This document shows positions 6,320-12,630 of a stretch of DNA of 13,240 nucleotides, piece by piece (positions within the stretch are counted from its first letter, which is position 1; each line of letters opens with the position of its first letter). The stretch spans positions 1 through 13,240 of the forward strand of contig MFFY01000050.1 of NCBI GenBank assembly GCA_001778055.1. Reading direction: 5' to 3'. This stretch comes from Candidatus Falkowbacteria bacterium RIFCSPLOWO2_12_FULL_45_13. GTDB taxonomy: Bacteria; Patescibacteriota; Patescibacteriia; Patescibacteriales; GWC2-42-12. The translations under genes and the position numbers were made by a program. Below the pieces are notes generated by a model, which did not search any database, had not been told where the DNA came from, and worked only from the letters and a program-made list of their open reading frames with translations.

Positions 6320-8548
6320 TCAGTCATCCAAATACAAGATTAATTCCAGGTCGGTGTTTGGCGCTAAATTCAACGGCAATTCAGGGGCAGACATAACCAA
6401 ATGATAAGTTGAATAACTCGGCGACAGATTAATACTATAAGAATCCCATTCCAGGTTAGAAAGAATCAGCTGGCCGCTGCTGTTGGTTATAAATTGTCTG
6501 TCATATTTAAAGATAATCGGGTTAGTGCCTATGGTTTTAGCGCCCTTAATGATAAGCGGTACGTTAGCAATATTAGTAATGGCTCCATAGTTTTCAACCA
6601 GGCTGGTATAAATATCATAATTGCCGCTACGGTCATCTTGCCAGCTGGCGTAAGCTTCGTTATTGAAAGGGCTGACGATGATTTCAGAATTGTATTGATT
6701 AGACACTCCCAAATTAATATTAATCCTGATATCGTCCGGCCAGAGGCGGTTGCCTCCGGCATTGATTTTTTGAGCGTAGATATCCTGGTTGCCGTCGCGT
6801 TCGTCGGTCCAGCTGATATATAAATTATCGGCGTTATCAAGCGCCAAACTAGGATCGGATTGGCCGGCGGGGGCGTAGGCATTGACCATGATGTTGTCCG
6901 GAGACCAGAGCGCTTGGCCCGCGTCATTATATTTAGCCAGATAAATATCGGCGTTGCCGTTTCTTTCGTCCGTCCAGGCCAAATAAATGTTGCCCAAACT
7001 GTCCGAGGCGATGGCCGGATTATAATGATTGGCCGTGCCCGAATCAGTGTTTATTTTAATATCCGATTGCCAGAGCGCTTGGCCCGAACCGGAATATTTA
7101 GCCGCGTAAATATTTAAATTGCCGTCGCGCTCATCGGTCCAAGCGGCGTAAATATTATCGCTTAGGTCAATCGTTACCGCTGGTTCAGACTGGCCGCTAT
7201 TGCCGGAATTTTTATTTATTTTTATTTCCGGATTAAATGATTCATTTTTATTGCCGTCATAACGTTGCAAATAAATGTCTAGGTTGCCGTTGCGGTTATC
7301 CTGCCAGACAACCGTGGCGTAAGTTTGCTGCTCTTTATCAAAAAGAGCCAGGCGAACATTAGTCTGATCGGCCGCATCAGCCTCGGTATCTATTTTCCTT
7401 GCCCCATTCCAGAGATCGCTGCCGTCAAAAGCCGATCTTTTTACTAAATAACCGTCTTGATTGCCATTGGAATTGTCATTCCAGCCGATATATAAATCGC
7501 CGGTAGAGGTGCTAATTTTAATCTCCGGCAGTATTTGATTATTGGCCGGACCTATAATTACGTCATTAGCGTTCCATTGAATCTGGCCGTTAGGATTGTA
7601 TTTTTGGGCGTAAATTTTAGAGTCAGAACTGGCGCGGTAGTCCTGCCAAACCAAATAAAGAAAGCCTCCATTATCAATGGCCAATCTGGAATTAGTTTGA
7701 TTTTCTATGCCATTGTCATTATTGACTTTCCAATTTTCCGGCAAAGACTGATTAATGGTTTTAATGGTTAGATTGCTTACTAAATCTATGGCGAAGCTGA
7801 TTTCAGTTTTTTGGTCATTTAAAACCGTGGCATGGGGCTGGGTTGGGTTGGGGTTGCTCGCGGTTCGGGGCGAAGTTGAACTGGTGCTGTAGCCGGCTTT
7901 AGTCGCGCTTATTTCATAACTTTCTATTGCCTGGGGCGCTCCGGGAAAATCCAGCCTGCCGGCGGCATTGGTTTGGGCGTCAAAATTGACTGTCGGCATT
8001 AAAGAATTGTTCTCTATATGCACATCGGCCTGACTAACCGGCTGGCCGCTGGCATTAAATACCATAATTGACAGAATGCCGCCGCCGGCGCTGGTTTCCA
8101 TGCCTTTGGGCGTAATTTTGGTATAAAAGACAACGTCTTTTTGTCCGAATTGACCGAACCATCTAATTCTGATCCTGGCCTCCTTATAGTCGGTCGGCAG
8201 GAGATCGTCCGGGGAGCCGCCTAACGCGCCGTCGAAAGGATCATCAATGTATCGGATTAAAGTATTGACATAAAATAAACCGCTTAAGTTGTTCACTACT
8301 TCATTATCGGGGATTGGGCCGTTAATTATTCCGTTTAAAGTGCCGACTTGGCTATAGGGCAAATTTTTTATTCTCTCCATTTTTTGGTCGGCCAGCATGA
8401 TCGCCCCCAGGCGAAATTTATTTTCAGCCGTAATTTTTAAAACGTACTGGGTTAAAGAAAAAATAGCTAATATAAGCAGCGCTAAGATACCAATAGTAAC
8501 CAGCACCTCCATCAAAGAAACGCCGTTTTTATTTTTTAAGATAAGCAT
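6320..8548 (-). CDS. Giant PilV-like prepilin with beta-propeller, candidate pilus-tip adhesin
   Basis: 742 residues, four to five times a normal minor pilin. The N-terminus is a type III prepilin signal, NGVSLMEVLVTIGILALLIL: Gly9 cleavage, Glu14 as mature +5. ADQKMERIKNLPYSQVGT (54-71) is typical of PilV/GspI-like pilins. After the pilin domain (to about 155) comes a carboxypeptidase-regulatory/Cna-B-like beta domain (about 157-255; VFNASGQPVSQADVHI, NAAGRLDF, YEISATKAGY). Seven repeats follow (about 284-652) with tryptophans at 301, 356, 415, 470, 525, 580 and 636, best fitting a seven-bladed beta-propeller, then a C-terminal beta domain (about 660-742; LEWDSYSI, LAPNTDLELIL). The gene heads the V-W-X minor-pilin group. 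No separate PilY1 gene is present, so this fusion may supply the propeller in cis. Seen: prepilin motif and repeats. Inferred: surface exposure at the tip and adhesion. The start is fixed by the short basic leader; there is no Shine-Dalgarno sequence. Confidence 0.9.
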   Translation of the reverse strand: MLILKNKNGVSLMEVLVTIGILALLILAIFSLTQYVLKITAENKFRLGAIMLADQKMERIKNLPYSQVGTLNGIINGPIPDNEVVNNLSGLFYVNTLIRYIDDPFDGALGGSPDDLLPTDYKEARIRIRWFGQFGQKDVVFYTKITPKGMETSAGGGILSIMVFNASGQPVSQADVHIENNSLMPTVNFDAQTNAAGRLDFPGAPQAIESYEISATKAGYSTSSTSPRTASNPNPTQPHATVLNDQKTEISFAIDLVSNLTIKTINQSLPENWKVNNDNGIENQTNSRLAIDNGGFLYLVWQDYRASSDSKIYAQKYNPNGQIQWNANDVIIGPANNQILPEIKISTSTGDLYIGWNDNSNGNQDGYLVKRSAFDGSDLWNGARKIDTEADAADQTNVRLALFDKEQQTYATVVWQDNRNGNLDIYLQRYDGNKNESFNPEIKINKNSGNSGQSEPAVTIDLSDNIYAAWTDERDGNLNIYAAKYSGSGQALWQSDIKINTDSGTANHYNPAIASDSLGNIYLAWTDERNGNADIYLAKYNDAGQALWSPDNIMVNAYAPAGQSDPSLALDNADNLYISWTDERDGNQDIYAQKINAGGNRLWPDDIRININLGVSNQYNSEIIVSPFNNEAYASWQDDRSGNYDIYTSLVENYGAITNIANVPLIIKGAKTIGTNPIIFKYDRQFITNSSGQLILSNLEWDSYSINLSPSYSTYHLVMSAPELPLNLAPNTDLELILYLDD
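6593..7699 (-). repeat. Seven tandem ~55-residue propeller repeats inside the PilV-like gene
   Basis: Each unit follows the pattern: polar loop, short strand ending in hydrophobic-x-W-(Q/T/N)-D-x-R-x-(S)-G-N-x-D-I-Y, then x-(Q/K)-(K/R)-Y-x-x-x-G-x-x-x-W. Tryptophan spacing is 55, 59, 55, 55, 55 and 56 residues. Units 4-6 are the closest, all with WTDER(D/N)GN. The 17-base string CCAGAGCGCTTGGCCCG occurs at 6905-6921 and again at 7070-7086, exactly 165 bases (one unit) apart, showing recent duplication or conversion. Seven units equal one closed propeller. Confidence 0.85.
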
Positions 8549-8552
8549 GGAT

Positions 8553-8722
8553 TTGGAAATTGAGACTTAAGGAAAATCTGCTCTCCTTGTCATCTTGAGG
8601 CCGTAGGCCGAAAGATCTATGATAGGTTGGTTAAAGTAAAATAATTTTGTTCTGCTCGCCAAGCATTAAAGATCTTTCGCTCCGCTCAAGATGACAAGAC
8701 AAGAGTTTTTCTCAATTCCCAA
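8553..8722. repeat. Nested inverted-repeat element between pilC and the PilV-like gene
   Basis: Outer arms (8553-8565 and 8710-8722, 12 of 13 matching) enclose inner perfect arms CTTGTCATCTTGAG (8586-8599) with 8685-8698, and CGAAAGATCT (8609-8618) with 8670-8679. Between the two inner pairs each side carries a small unequal GC-rich insert (GCCGTAGGC against GCTCC in the other arm), so each arm looks like one copy of a short palindromic repeat, the two copies facing each other. I recall TGTCATCTTGAG…AAGATCT-type repeats as dispersed REP-like elements in several bacterial groups; not searched. There is no coding capacity. It fills most of the 199-bp gap. Confidence 0.75.
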
Positions 8723-8747
8723 TGGCTAATTTTTCTTCACCTTGAAA

Positions 8748-9914
8748 CTAGATGACTGAAGTCAGGGCGTACATGGGCATGACAATCGCTATGGCCATGG
8801 CGCCGACGACCAGGCCCAAGGTCAAAATTAAGATTGGTTCAATAATTGACGGCAGGCTGTTCATGGTTTGGTCAATTTCACCTTCGTAAAATTCGGCTAA
8901 TTCTTCAAGCACATAATCAAGTTCGCCGGTTTCTTCGCCGACCGAGATCATTTGCGTAACAACCGGCGGGAATAGTTTCGGATAATTAGAGATAATTTCG
9001 TTTATCGTGTCGCCTTTTTTAATTTTACCGCCCATCTCCAGCAAAGCCTCGCGATAGCAGACATTGCCCAAAACGGCGGCCGTGATTTGAAAGCTTTTAA
9101 TTATCATGATGTCAGTCTTCAAAAGCGAACTGATGGTGCGGGCGAAACGCGCCAGATTTATTTTTTTAATAATCACGCCAGCAACCGGCAATTGTAAGAG
9201 CAGGCGGTGGAAAATTCGCTTGCCTTTGGTAGTTTTTATTAATTTTGCAAAAGCGACAATGAAAATCGCCAGAGCGGCCAGATAAAGCGCGCCATGAGCG
9301 ACTAAGCTGTCGGAAAATTTTATTAATAGTTTGGTGGACCAGGGCAGCTCGGCGTTAAAATCTTTAAACATGGCGGTAATCTTCGGCACCACCACCGTCA
9401 TCATAAAAATACCGATGCCGAACATGGCGGTTAAGATTACAATCGGGTAAGTCAGAGCGCCTTTAACTTTGGAGATTAATTCATGGCTTTTTTTGAATTG
9501 GATGTATAATTTTTTTAAAACTTCTTCCAGTTTGCCGGAGACTTCGCCGGACTCGATCATATTAACGGATAATTGGCCGAAGACTTTTTCGTGCGGCTTC
9601 AGGCTTTCGGTTAAGCTGACGCCCCGTTCAACGTTTTTTGAAATTTCGATTATGATTCCGGAGAATCTTTTATTACTGGTCTGTTTAGCTAAAGTTTTTA
9701 GCGCCACCGACAAGGAGATGCCGGCTTTAAGCATTATTCCTAAATATTGGAAAAAAAATAATTTTTCCGAAATTGGTATGGGGGATAGTTTTTCCAAAAA
9801 GAGATTAATTTTATCCAATATTTTTCCCCCGAATATTTTTGGCTCGATCGTTTGAGTAACGGCTTTATCTGGTTGGCTCGCCTGGTTATTTTGTTTAGGT
9901 AAGATTATGGGCAT
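8748..9914 (-). CDS. pilC: PilC/GspF inner-membrane platform protein
   Basis: 388 residues, close to the family's usual 400. It contains two T2SSF domains: the first at about 50-175 (QYLGIMLKAGISL, MIESGEVSGKLEEVL), the second at about 253-378 (RFARTISSLLKTDIMIIKSF, MISVGEETGELDYVLEELAE). Both have the conserved (S/V)GE-x-(S/T)-G-(K/E)-L signature. Membrane helices lie at about 157-178, 207-226 and 360-380, and the family's VPKITAMFKDF…LPWSTKLL follows the first. PilC is the ring-shaped platform that PilB turns to insert pilin subunits. The N-terminus has a polar 45-residue stretch before the first domain. The gene lies 120 bp after pilB. A weak extended -10 (TGA then CATAAT, 9928-9920) precedes the ATG by five bases. 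Confidence 0.95.
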   Translation of the reverse strand: MPIILPKQNNQASQPDKAVTQTIEPKIFGGKILDKINLFLEKLSPIPISEKLFFFQYLGIMLKAGISLSVALKTLAKQTSNKRFSGIIIEISKNVERGVSLTESLKPHEKVFGQLSVNMIESGEVSGKLEEVLKKLYIQFKKSHELISKVKGALTYPIVILTAMFGIGIFMMTVVVPKITAMFKDFNAELPWSTKLLIKFSDSLVAHGALYLAALAIFIVAFAKLIKTTKGKRIFHRLLLQLPVAGVIIKKINLARFARTISSLLKTDIMIIKSFQITAAVLGNVCYREALLEMGGKIKKGDTINEIISNYPKLFPPVVTQMISVGEETGELDYVLEELAEFYEGEIDQTMNSLPSIIEPILILTLGLVVGAMAIAIVMPMYALTSVI

Positions 9915-9919
9915 AAAAT

Positions 9920-9928
9920 ATTATGTCA
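9920..9928 (-). promoter_or_regulatory. Weak extended -10 candidate before pilC
   Basis: On the minus strand TGA is followed by CATAAT (5 of 6 to TATAAT), five bases before the pilC ATG, so transcription would start at or just inside the start codon. No convincing -35 is found 16-18 bases upstream. It is listed because the geometry resembles the pilM promoter. Confidence 0.25.
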
Positions 9929-9973
9929 AATTTCAAAACCAAAATGCGAATGTCAAAACTAATTAAAATAGAC

Positions 9974-10036
9974 AGTTTTGAGATTTTCCGCCAGAGGCGG
10001 ATCCGCCTCTGGCGGAGACATTTGAGTTTTGAGATT
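9974..10036. repeat. 30-bp perfect palindrome flanked by 12-bp direct repeats, pilB-pilC gap
   Basis: Bases 9987-10016 form a loopless perfect palindrome: TCCGCCAGAGGCGGA followed by its reverse complement, with GGATCC at the centre. It is flanked by direct copies of AGTTTTGAGATT at 9974-9985 and 10025-10036. The right copy runs into the pilB stop codon (10035-10037). The palindrome is much richer in GC than its surroundings. It lacks a following U-tract on either strand, so a Rho-independent terminator is unlikely. A dispersed palindromic repeat is more probable. Confidence 0.8.
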
Positions 10037-11756
10037 ATTCTTTTGTTACTCTCATGACTTCCTCTATAGTAGTGATGCCGTTTTTAGCTTTAATAAAACC
10101 GTCTTCAATTATAGTTAGCATGCCTTGTTTTTCCGCTTGTTTTTTTAGTACGGCCGGCGGCTCTTTCCTTAAAATCAGTTCCGACATTTCATCGGTTACT
10201 TCCAGGGCTTCATAAATGCCGATCCGGCCTTTATAACCGGAGTTGGAGCATTGTTTGCAGCCGGCGCCGCGATAAAATAGCAAGGATTCAAGGCCGCGCT
10301 TAGCGTCCGCGATAATCCTCTTATTTTGCATGGTTTGCATGATGTTTTCCACGTTAAGCTGCTTGGTTAATTCTTTAATCATCAGTTTGTCTAATTTATA
10401 GCTTTGGATGCAATTGGGGCAGATTTTTCTGACTAGCCGCTGGGCAATGATAATATTGGTAGTCGAGGCCACCAAAAAGGCCGGCACGCCCATATCTGAT
10501 AACCGCGGCAAAGTTGTTACCGCGTCGTTGGTATGTAAAGAAGAGAGCACCAAGTGGCCGGTCATGGCGGCATGAATGGCAATTTCAGCGGTTTCTTGAT
10601 CGCGGATTTCTCCGACCATGATGATATTCGGGTCTTGTCTTAAAAATGACCTTAAGCCGGTGGCGAAGGTATAGCCAATTTTGGGGTTGACTTGCGATTG
10701 GTTGACATGCGGCATGCGGTATTCAATCGGGTCTTCAATGGTGATAATATTGACTTCAGGCGTATTTAAGATGTTCAGGACGGTATAAAGAGTAGTGGTT
10801 TTTCCCGAACCCGTCGGACCGGTGACCAGAATCATGCCATGCGGCTTGGAGATATTTCTTTTGATGCTTTCCAAGGCTGAAGGCTGGAAGCCGAGCTGCT
10901 CCAAAGTCAAAATTTGCGCTTTCTCATTTAACAGGCGCATGACAATTTTTTCGCCGTCGAAAGTCGGAATAATGGAAACCCTTAAAGATACTTTATAGTC
11001 CTTGGCGTTGACTTTAAAGCGTCCGTCCTGGGGCAGGCGGTGTTCATCAACTTTGAGGTTGGCCAAGATTTTAATTCTGGCGATAATTCCCGGCTGAACG
11101 TTTTTTGGCAGGGTCATGACAGTCTTTAAGATGCCGTCAATCCGGTAACGGGCCAAGATATCTTTTTCTTCCGGTTCAATATGGATATCGCTGGCGTTTT
11201 CAAAGATAGCGTATTCCAAGAGCGTATCGACAATTCTAACGATCGGCAGGTTTTCGGCTAATTTTTTGAGATTGGCGCTGCTAGGGTCAAGATTTTCATC
11301 GGCCAATTCTTTAAATTCGGCTTTCAGGCTCTTGTGGTATTGCTTTAAAACTTCGTCAAAGCTTTCCGGAGTAGTTAAATATATCTTAGGTTCAAGTTCA
11401 GTCTTTTTTTTAATGAACTCAAAAATTTCCATGTTCTCCGGGTCTAGACAGGCGATTTTTATTTTTTTGCCCTCGACGGCGAAAGCGACAATCTGCTGGG
11501 CCGAGGCAATCGGTTCCGGTATATTCATGAGAATGTCTTTTCTGATAACTTGATTTTTTAAGTCAATAAAAGGCACTTTAAAGTATTTGGCCGCGCTTTC
11601 GTATAGGGCGCTAGCGGTTACAATTTTTTTTTCAATCAAGTAATTTTCTATTTTTCGTCCAGATTTCCCCGCTTCTTTTAAGAATTTCGAGAATTCTTCC
11701 GCCGGCATTATATCGGCTTGTTTTAAAATTTTTTCTAGCTGTTCATTTGATAGCAT
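10035..11756 (-). CDS. pilB: PilB/GspE pilus extension ATPase
   Basis: 573 residues, normal family length, a cytoplasmic hexameric ATPase that powers pilus polymerisation. The N-terminal domain (about 1-145, GspE/PilB N-terminal type, KFLKEAGKSGRKIENYLIEKKI) is followed by the catalytic core: ASDIHIEP (188-195), Walker A GPTGSGKT (313-320), Asp box ITIEDPIEY (338-346), Walker B IIMVGEIRD (378-386) and His box TGHLVLSSLHTNDA (399-412). The zinc-binding tetracysteine CPNC (446-449) and CKQC (500-503) is intact. It reads as an extension ATPase rather than the shorter PilT. It is the first gene of the locus, divergent from the + strand genes across a 358-bp gap. No Shine-Dalgarno sequence is seen. 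Confidence 0.96.
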   Translation of the reverse strand: MLSNEQLEKILKQADIMPAEEFSKFLKEAGKSGRKIENYLIEKKIVTASALYESAAKYFKVPFIDLKNQVIRKDILMNIPEPIASAQQIVAFAVEGKKIKIACLDPENMEIFEFIKKKTELEPKIYLTTPESFDEVLKQYHKSLKAEFKELADENLDPSSANLKKLAENLPIVRIVDTLLEYAIFENASDIHIEPEEKDILARYRIDGILKTVMTLPKNVQPGIIARIKILANLKVDEHRLPQDGRFKVNAKDYKVSLRVSIIPTFDGEKIVMRLLNEKAQILTLEQLGFQPSALESIKRNISKPHGMILVTGPTGSGKTTTLYTVLNILNTPEVNIITIEDPIEYRMPHVNQSQVNPKIGYTFATGLRSFLRQDPNIIMVGEIRDQETAEIAIHAAMTGHLVLSSLHTNDAVTTLPRLSDMGVPAFLVASTTNIIIAQRLVRKICPNCIQSYKLDKLMIKELTKQLNVENIMQTMQNKRIIADAKRGLESLLFYRGAGCKQCSNSGYKGRIGIYEALEVTDEMSELILRKEPPAVLKKQAEKQGMLTIIEDGFIKAKNGITTIEEVMRVTKE

Positions 11757-11777
11757 ATAATATACAAATTACAAATT

Positions 11778-12036
11778 CTATACGAATTTACAAATAAAAA
11801 AATATTAATCCGCGAATCAATTAGAACTTACGTGGTTGACTGGGCAGTTGGCGGGAATTAGTAATTTTCTCGCTGCGTATGTTATTTCTAAAGAAGGGAA
11901 TAGAAATTACTCGCTTCAAAAATTACTAATTCCCGCCAACTGCTTGAACAGAGGTTTTTCAAACGTGTAAGTCATATAAATGTAAATGTTGCGAATGAAA
12001 ATTCGTAAATTTGCAAAAGATTTGTAATTCGTATAG
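11778..12036. repeat. Nested inverted repeats filling the pilB upstream gap
   Basis: The 358-bp gap between pilB (starts 11756) and the next + strand gene (12115) has no convincing gene. Outer arms: CTATACGAATTTACAAAT (11778-11795) with 12020-12036, identical apart from one T. Middle arms: ACTTAC (11826-11831) with 11967-11972. Inner perfect 25-bp arms: 11844-11868 with 11919-11943, beginning GCAGTTGGCGGGAATTAG. Innermost: ATTTCTA (11884-11890) with TAGAAAT (11901-11907). The whole is organised symmetrically about roughly 11895. It could be a miniature inverted-repeat element, a structured RNA, or a regulatory region for pilB. No terminal target duplication was identified. Confidence 0.8.
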
Positions 12037-12099
12037 CTATTATAACATAAAATAGTAAACGGAGTAAACAGCCAATGGGTTTATCTTTAGAGGAATTTG

Positions 12100-12114
12100 T
12101 GGTAAATTATTAAT
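12100..12114 (+). promoter_or_regulatory. Possible extended -10 giving a leaderless mRNA for the 137-residue protein
   Basis: TGG at 12100-12102 precedes TAAATT at 12103-12108 (4 of 6 to consensus). The predicted +1 falls on the A of the ATG at 12115. The -35 region (12080-12085, TTTATC) is poor. The same bases also lie in a 12-codon ORF (12075-12113) that starts 11 bases after GGAG and stops one base before the gene, so translational coupling is an alternative reading. Confidence 0.3.
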
Positions 12115-12528
12115 ATGGTTATTGATTGGTATAAATTGTTGGATAATATTCATCTCGGCCGCGCACGCTTGGTTGAGGCTGTTACACGTTTAATCAGCTT
12201 TAATTTCGTGCGTTTCTACCTTTTGTTTCTGTTCGGCTTAAACATTATTAATTGGCTTTTGGCCTTTTACGTCAATAAAAATGTCAGCCAGAATCTGGTG
12301 GTTTTGCATTATAATGTTAATTTGGGCGTAAATTTAATCGGCCAGGCTACCGATATCTATATAATTCCCGTCCTGGGCTTGGCTTTAATCACAATTAATT
12401 TTATTTTGTTGTTGAATGTTTATCGTAAAAATAAGTTTTTAATTCATTTATTATTAGGTTTTTCCCTGCTGATAAATTTATTTTTAATCGCCAGCACGGC
12501 TTCAATTTATTTAATTAATTTCAGATAA
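12115..12528 (+). CDS. Small three-helix membrane protein, function unknown
   Basis: 137 residues: a cytoplasmic-looking amphipathic N-terminus (WYKLLDNIHLGRARLVEAV), then membrane helices at about 33-52, 80-102 and 108-133. Between the first two is VVLHYNVNLGVNLIGQATDIY, which resembles a small membrane protein family I remember from Patescibacteria genomes, without assigned function. It is divergent from pilB and 102 bp upstream of mraY on the same strand, so co-transcription with mraY is possible, though an AT-rich repeat cluster separates them. No enzyme motif is visible. It is supported as a real gene by length, strong membrane pattern and position. Function is not inferred. Confidence 0.75.
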   Translation: MVIDWYKLLDNIHLGRARLVEAVTRLISFNFVRFYLLFLFGLNIINWLLAFYVNKNVSQNLVVLHYNVNLGVNLIGQATDIYIIPVLGLALITINFILLLNVYRKNKFLIHLLLGFSLLINLFLIASTASIYLINFR

Positions 12529-12534
12529 GCATAA

Positions 12535-12625
12535 TACGAATCTACGAATTATGTGAATTCTACGAATATACGAATACACCTATGTGTTAATGCATATGCA
12601 TATTCGTAAATTCGCGAATTCGCTA
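12535..12625. repeat. Clustered TACGAAT/ATTCGTA short repeats before mraY
   Basis: ACGAAT occurs at 12536, 12544, 12562 and 12570 (8-base steps within each pair), then inverted as ATTCGT at 12602. TACGAATA (12569-12576) pairs with 12601-12608. Perfect small palindromes ATGCATATGCAT (12590-12601) and GCGAATTCGC (12613-12622) follow. The same core recurs at the 6222-6307 and 11778-12036 repeats. It fills the gap between the small membrane gene and mraY. It may contain the mraY promoter, but no good -10/-35 pair stands out. Confidence 0.65.
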
Positions 12626-12630
12626 TCTGT

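Noticed and set aside
5591..6322. Possible UGA recoding (Gracilibacteria/SR1 code)
   Set aside because: TGA ends the PilW-like gene exactly at the ATGA overlap and ends the PilV-like gene at a sensible C-terminus; no in-frame TGA interrupts any conserved gene.
6494..7117. Open frames on both strands inside the propeller repeats (6494-6823, 6529-6927, 6860-7117)
   Set aside because: They arise from the repeated blade DNA read in other frames and inherit its periodicity; no independent start signal or domain.
6593..7699. Regularly spaced repeats considered as a CRISPR-like or tandem non-coding array
   Set aside because: The period is a multiple of three, the reading frame is open throughout, and repeats are conserved at protein rather than DNA level.
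9987..10016. Palindrome considered as a Rho-independent terminator of pilB
   Set aside because: Stem is strong, but no run of T follows on the transcribed strand, and pilC in the same direction belongs to the same pathway.
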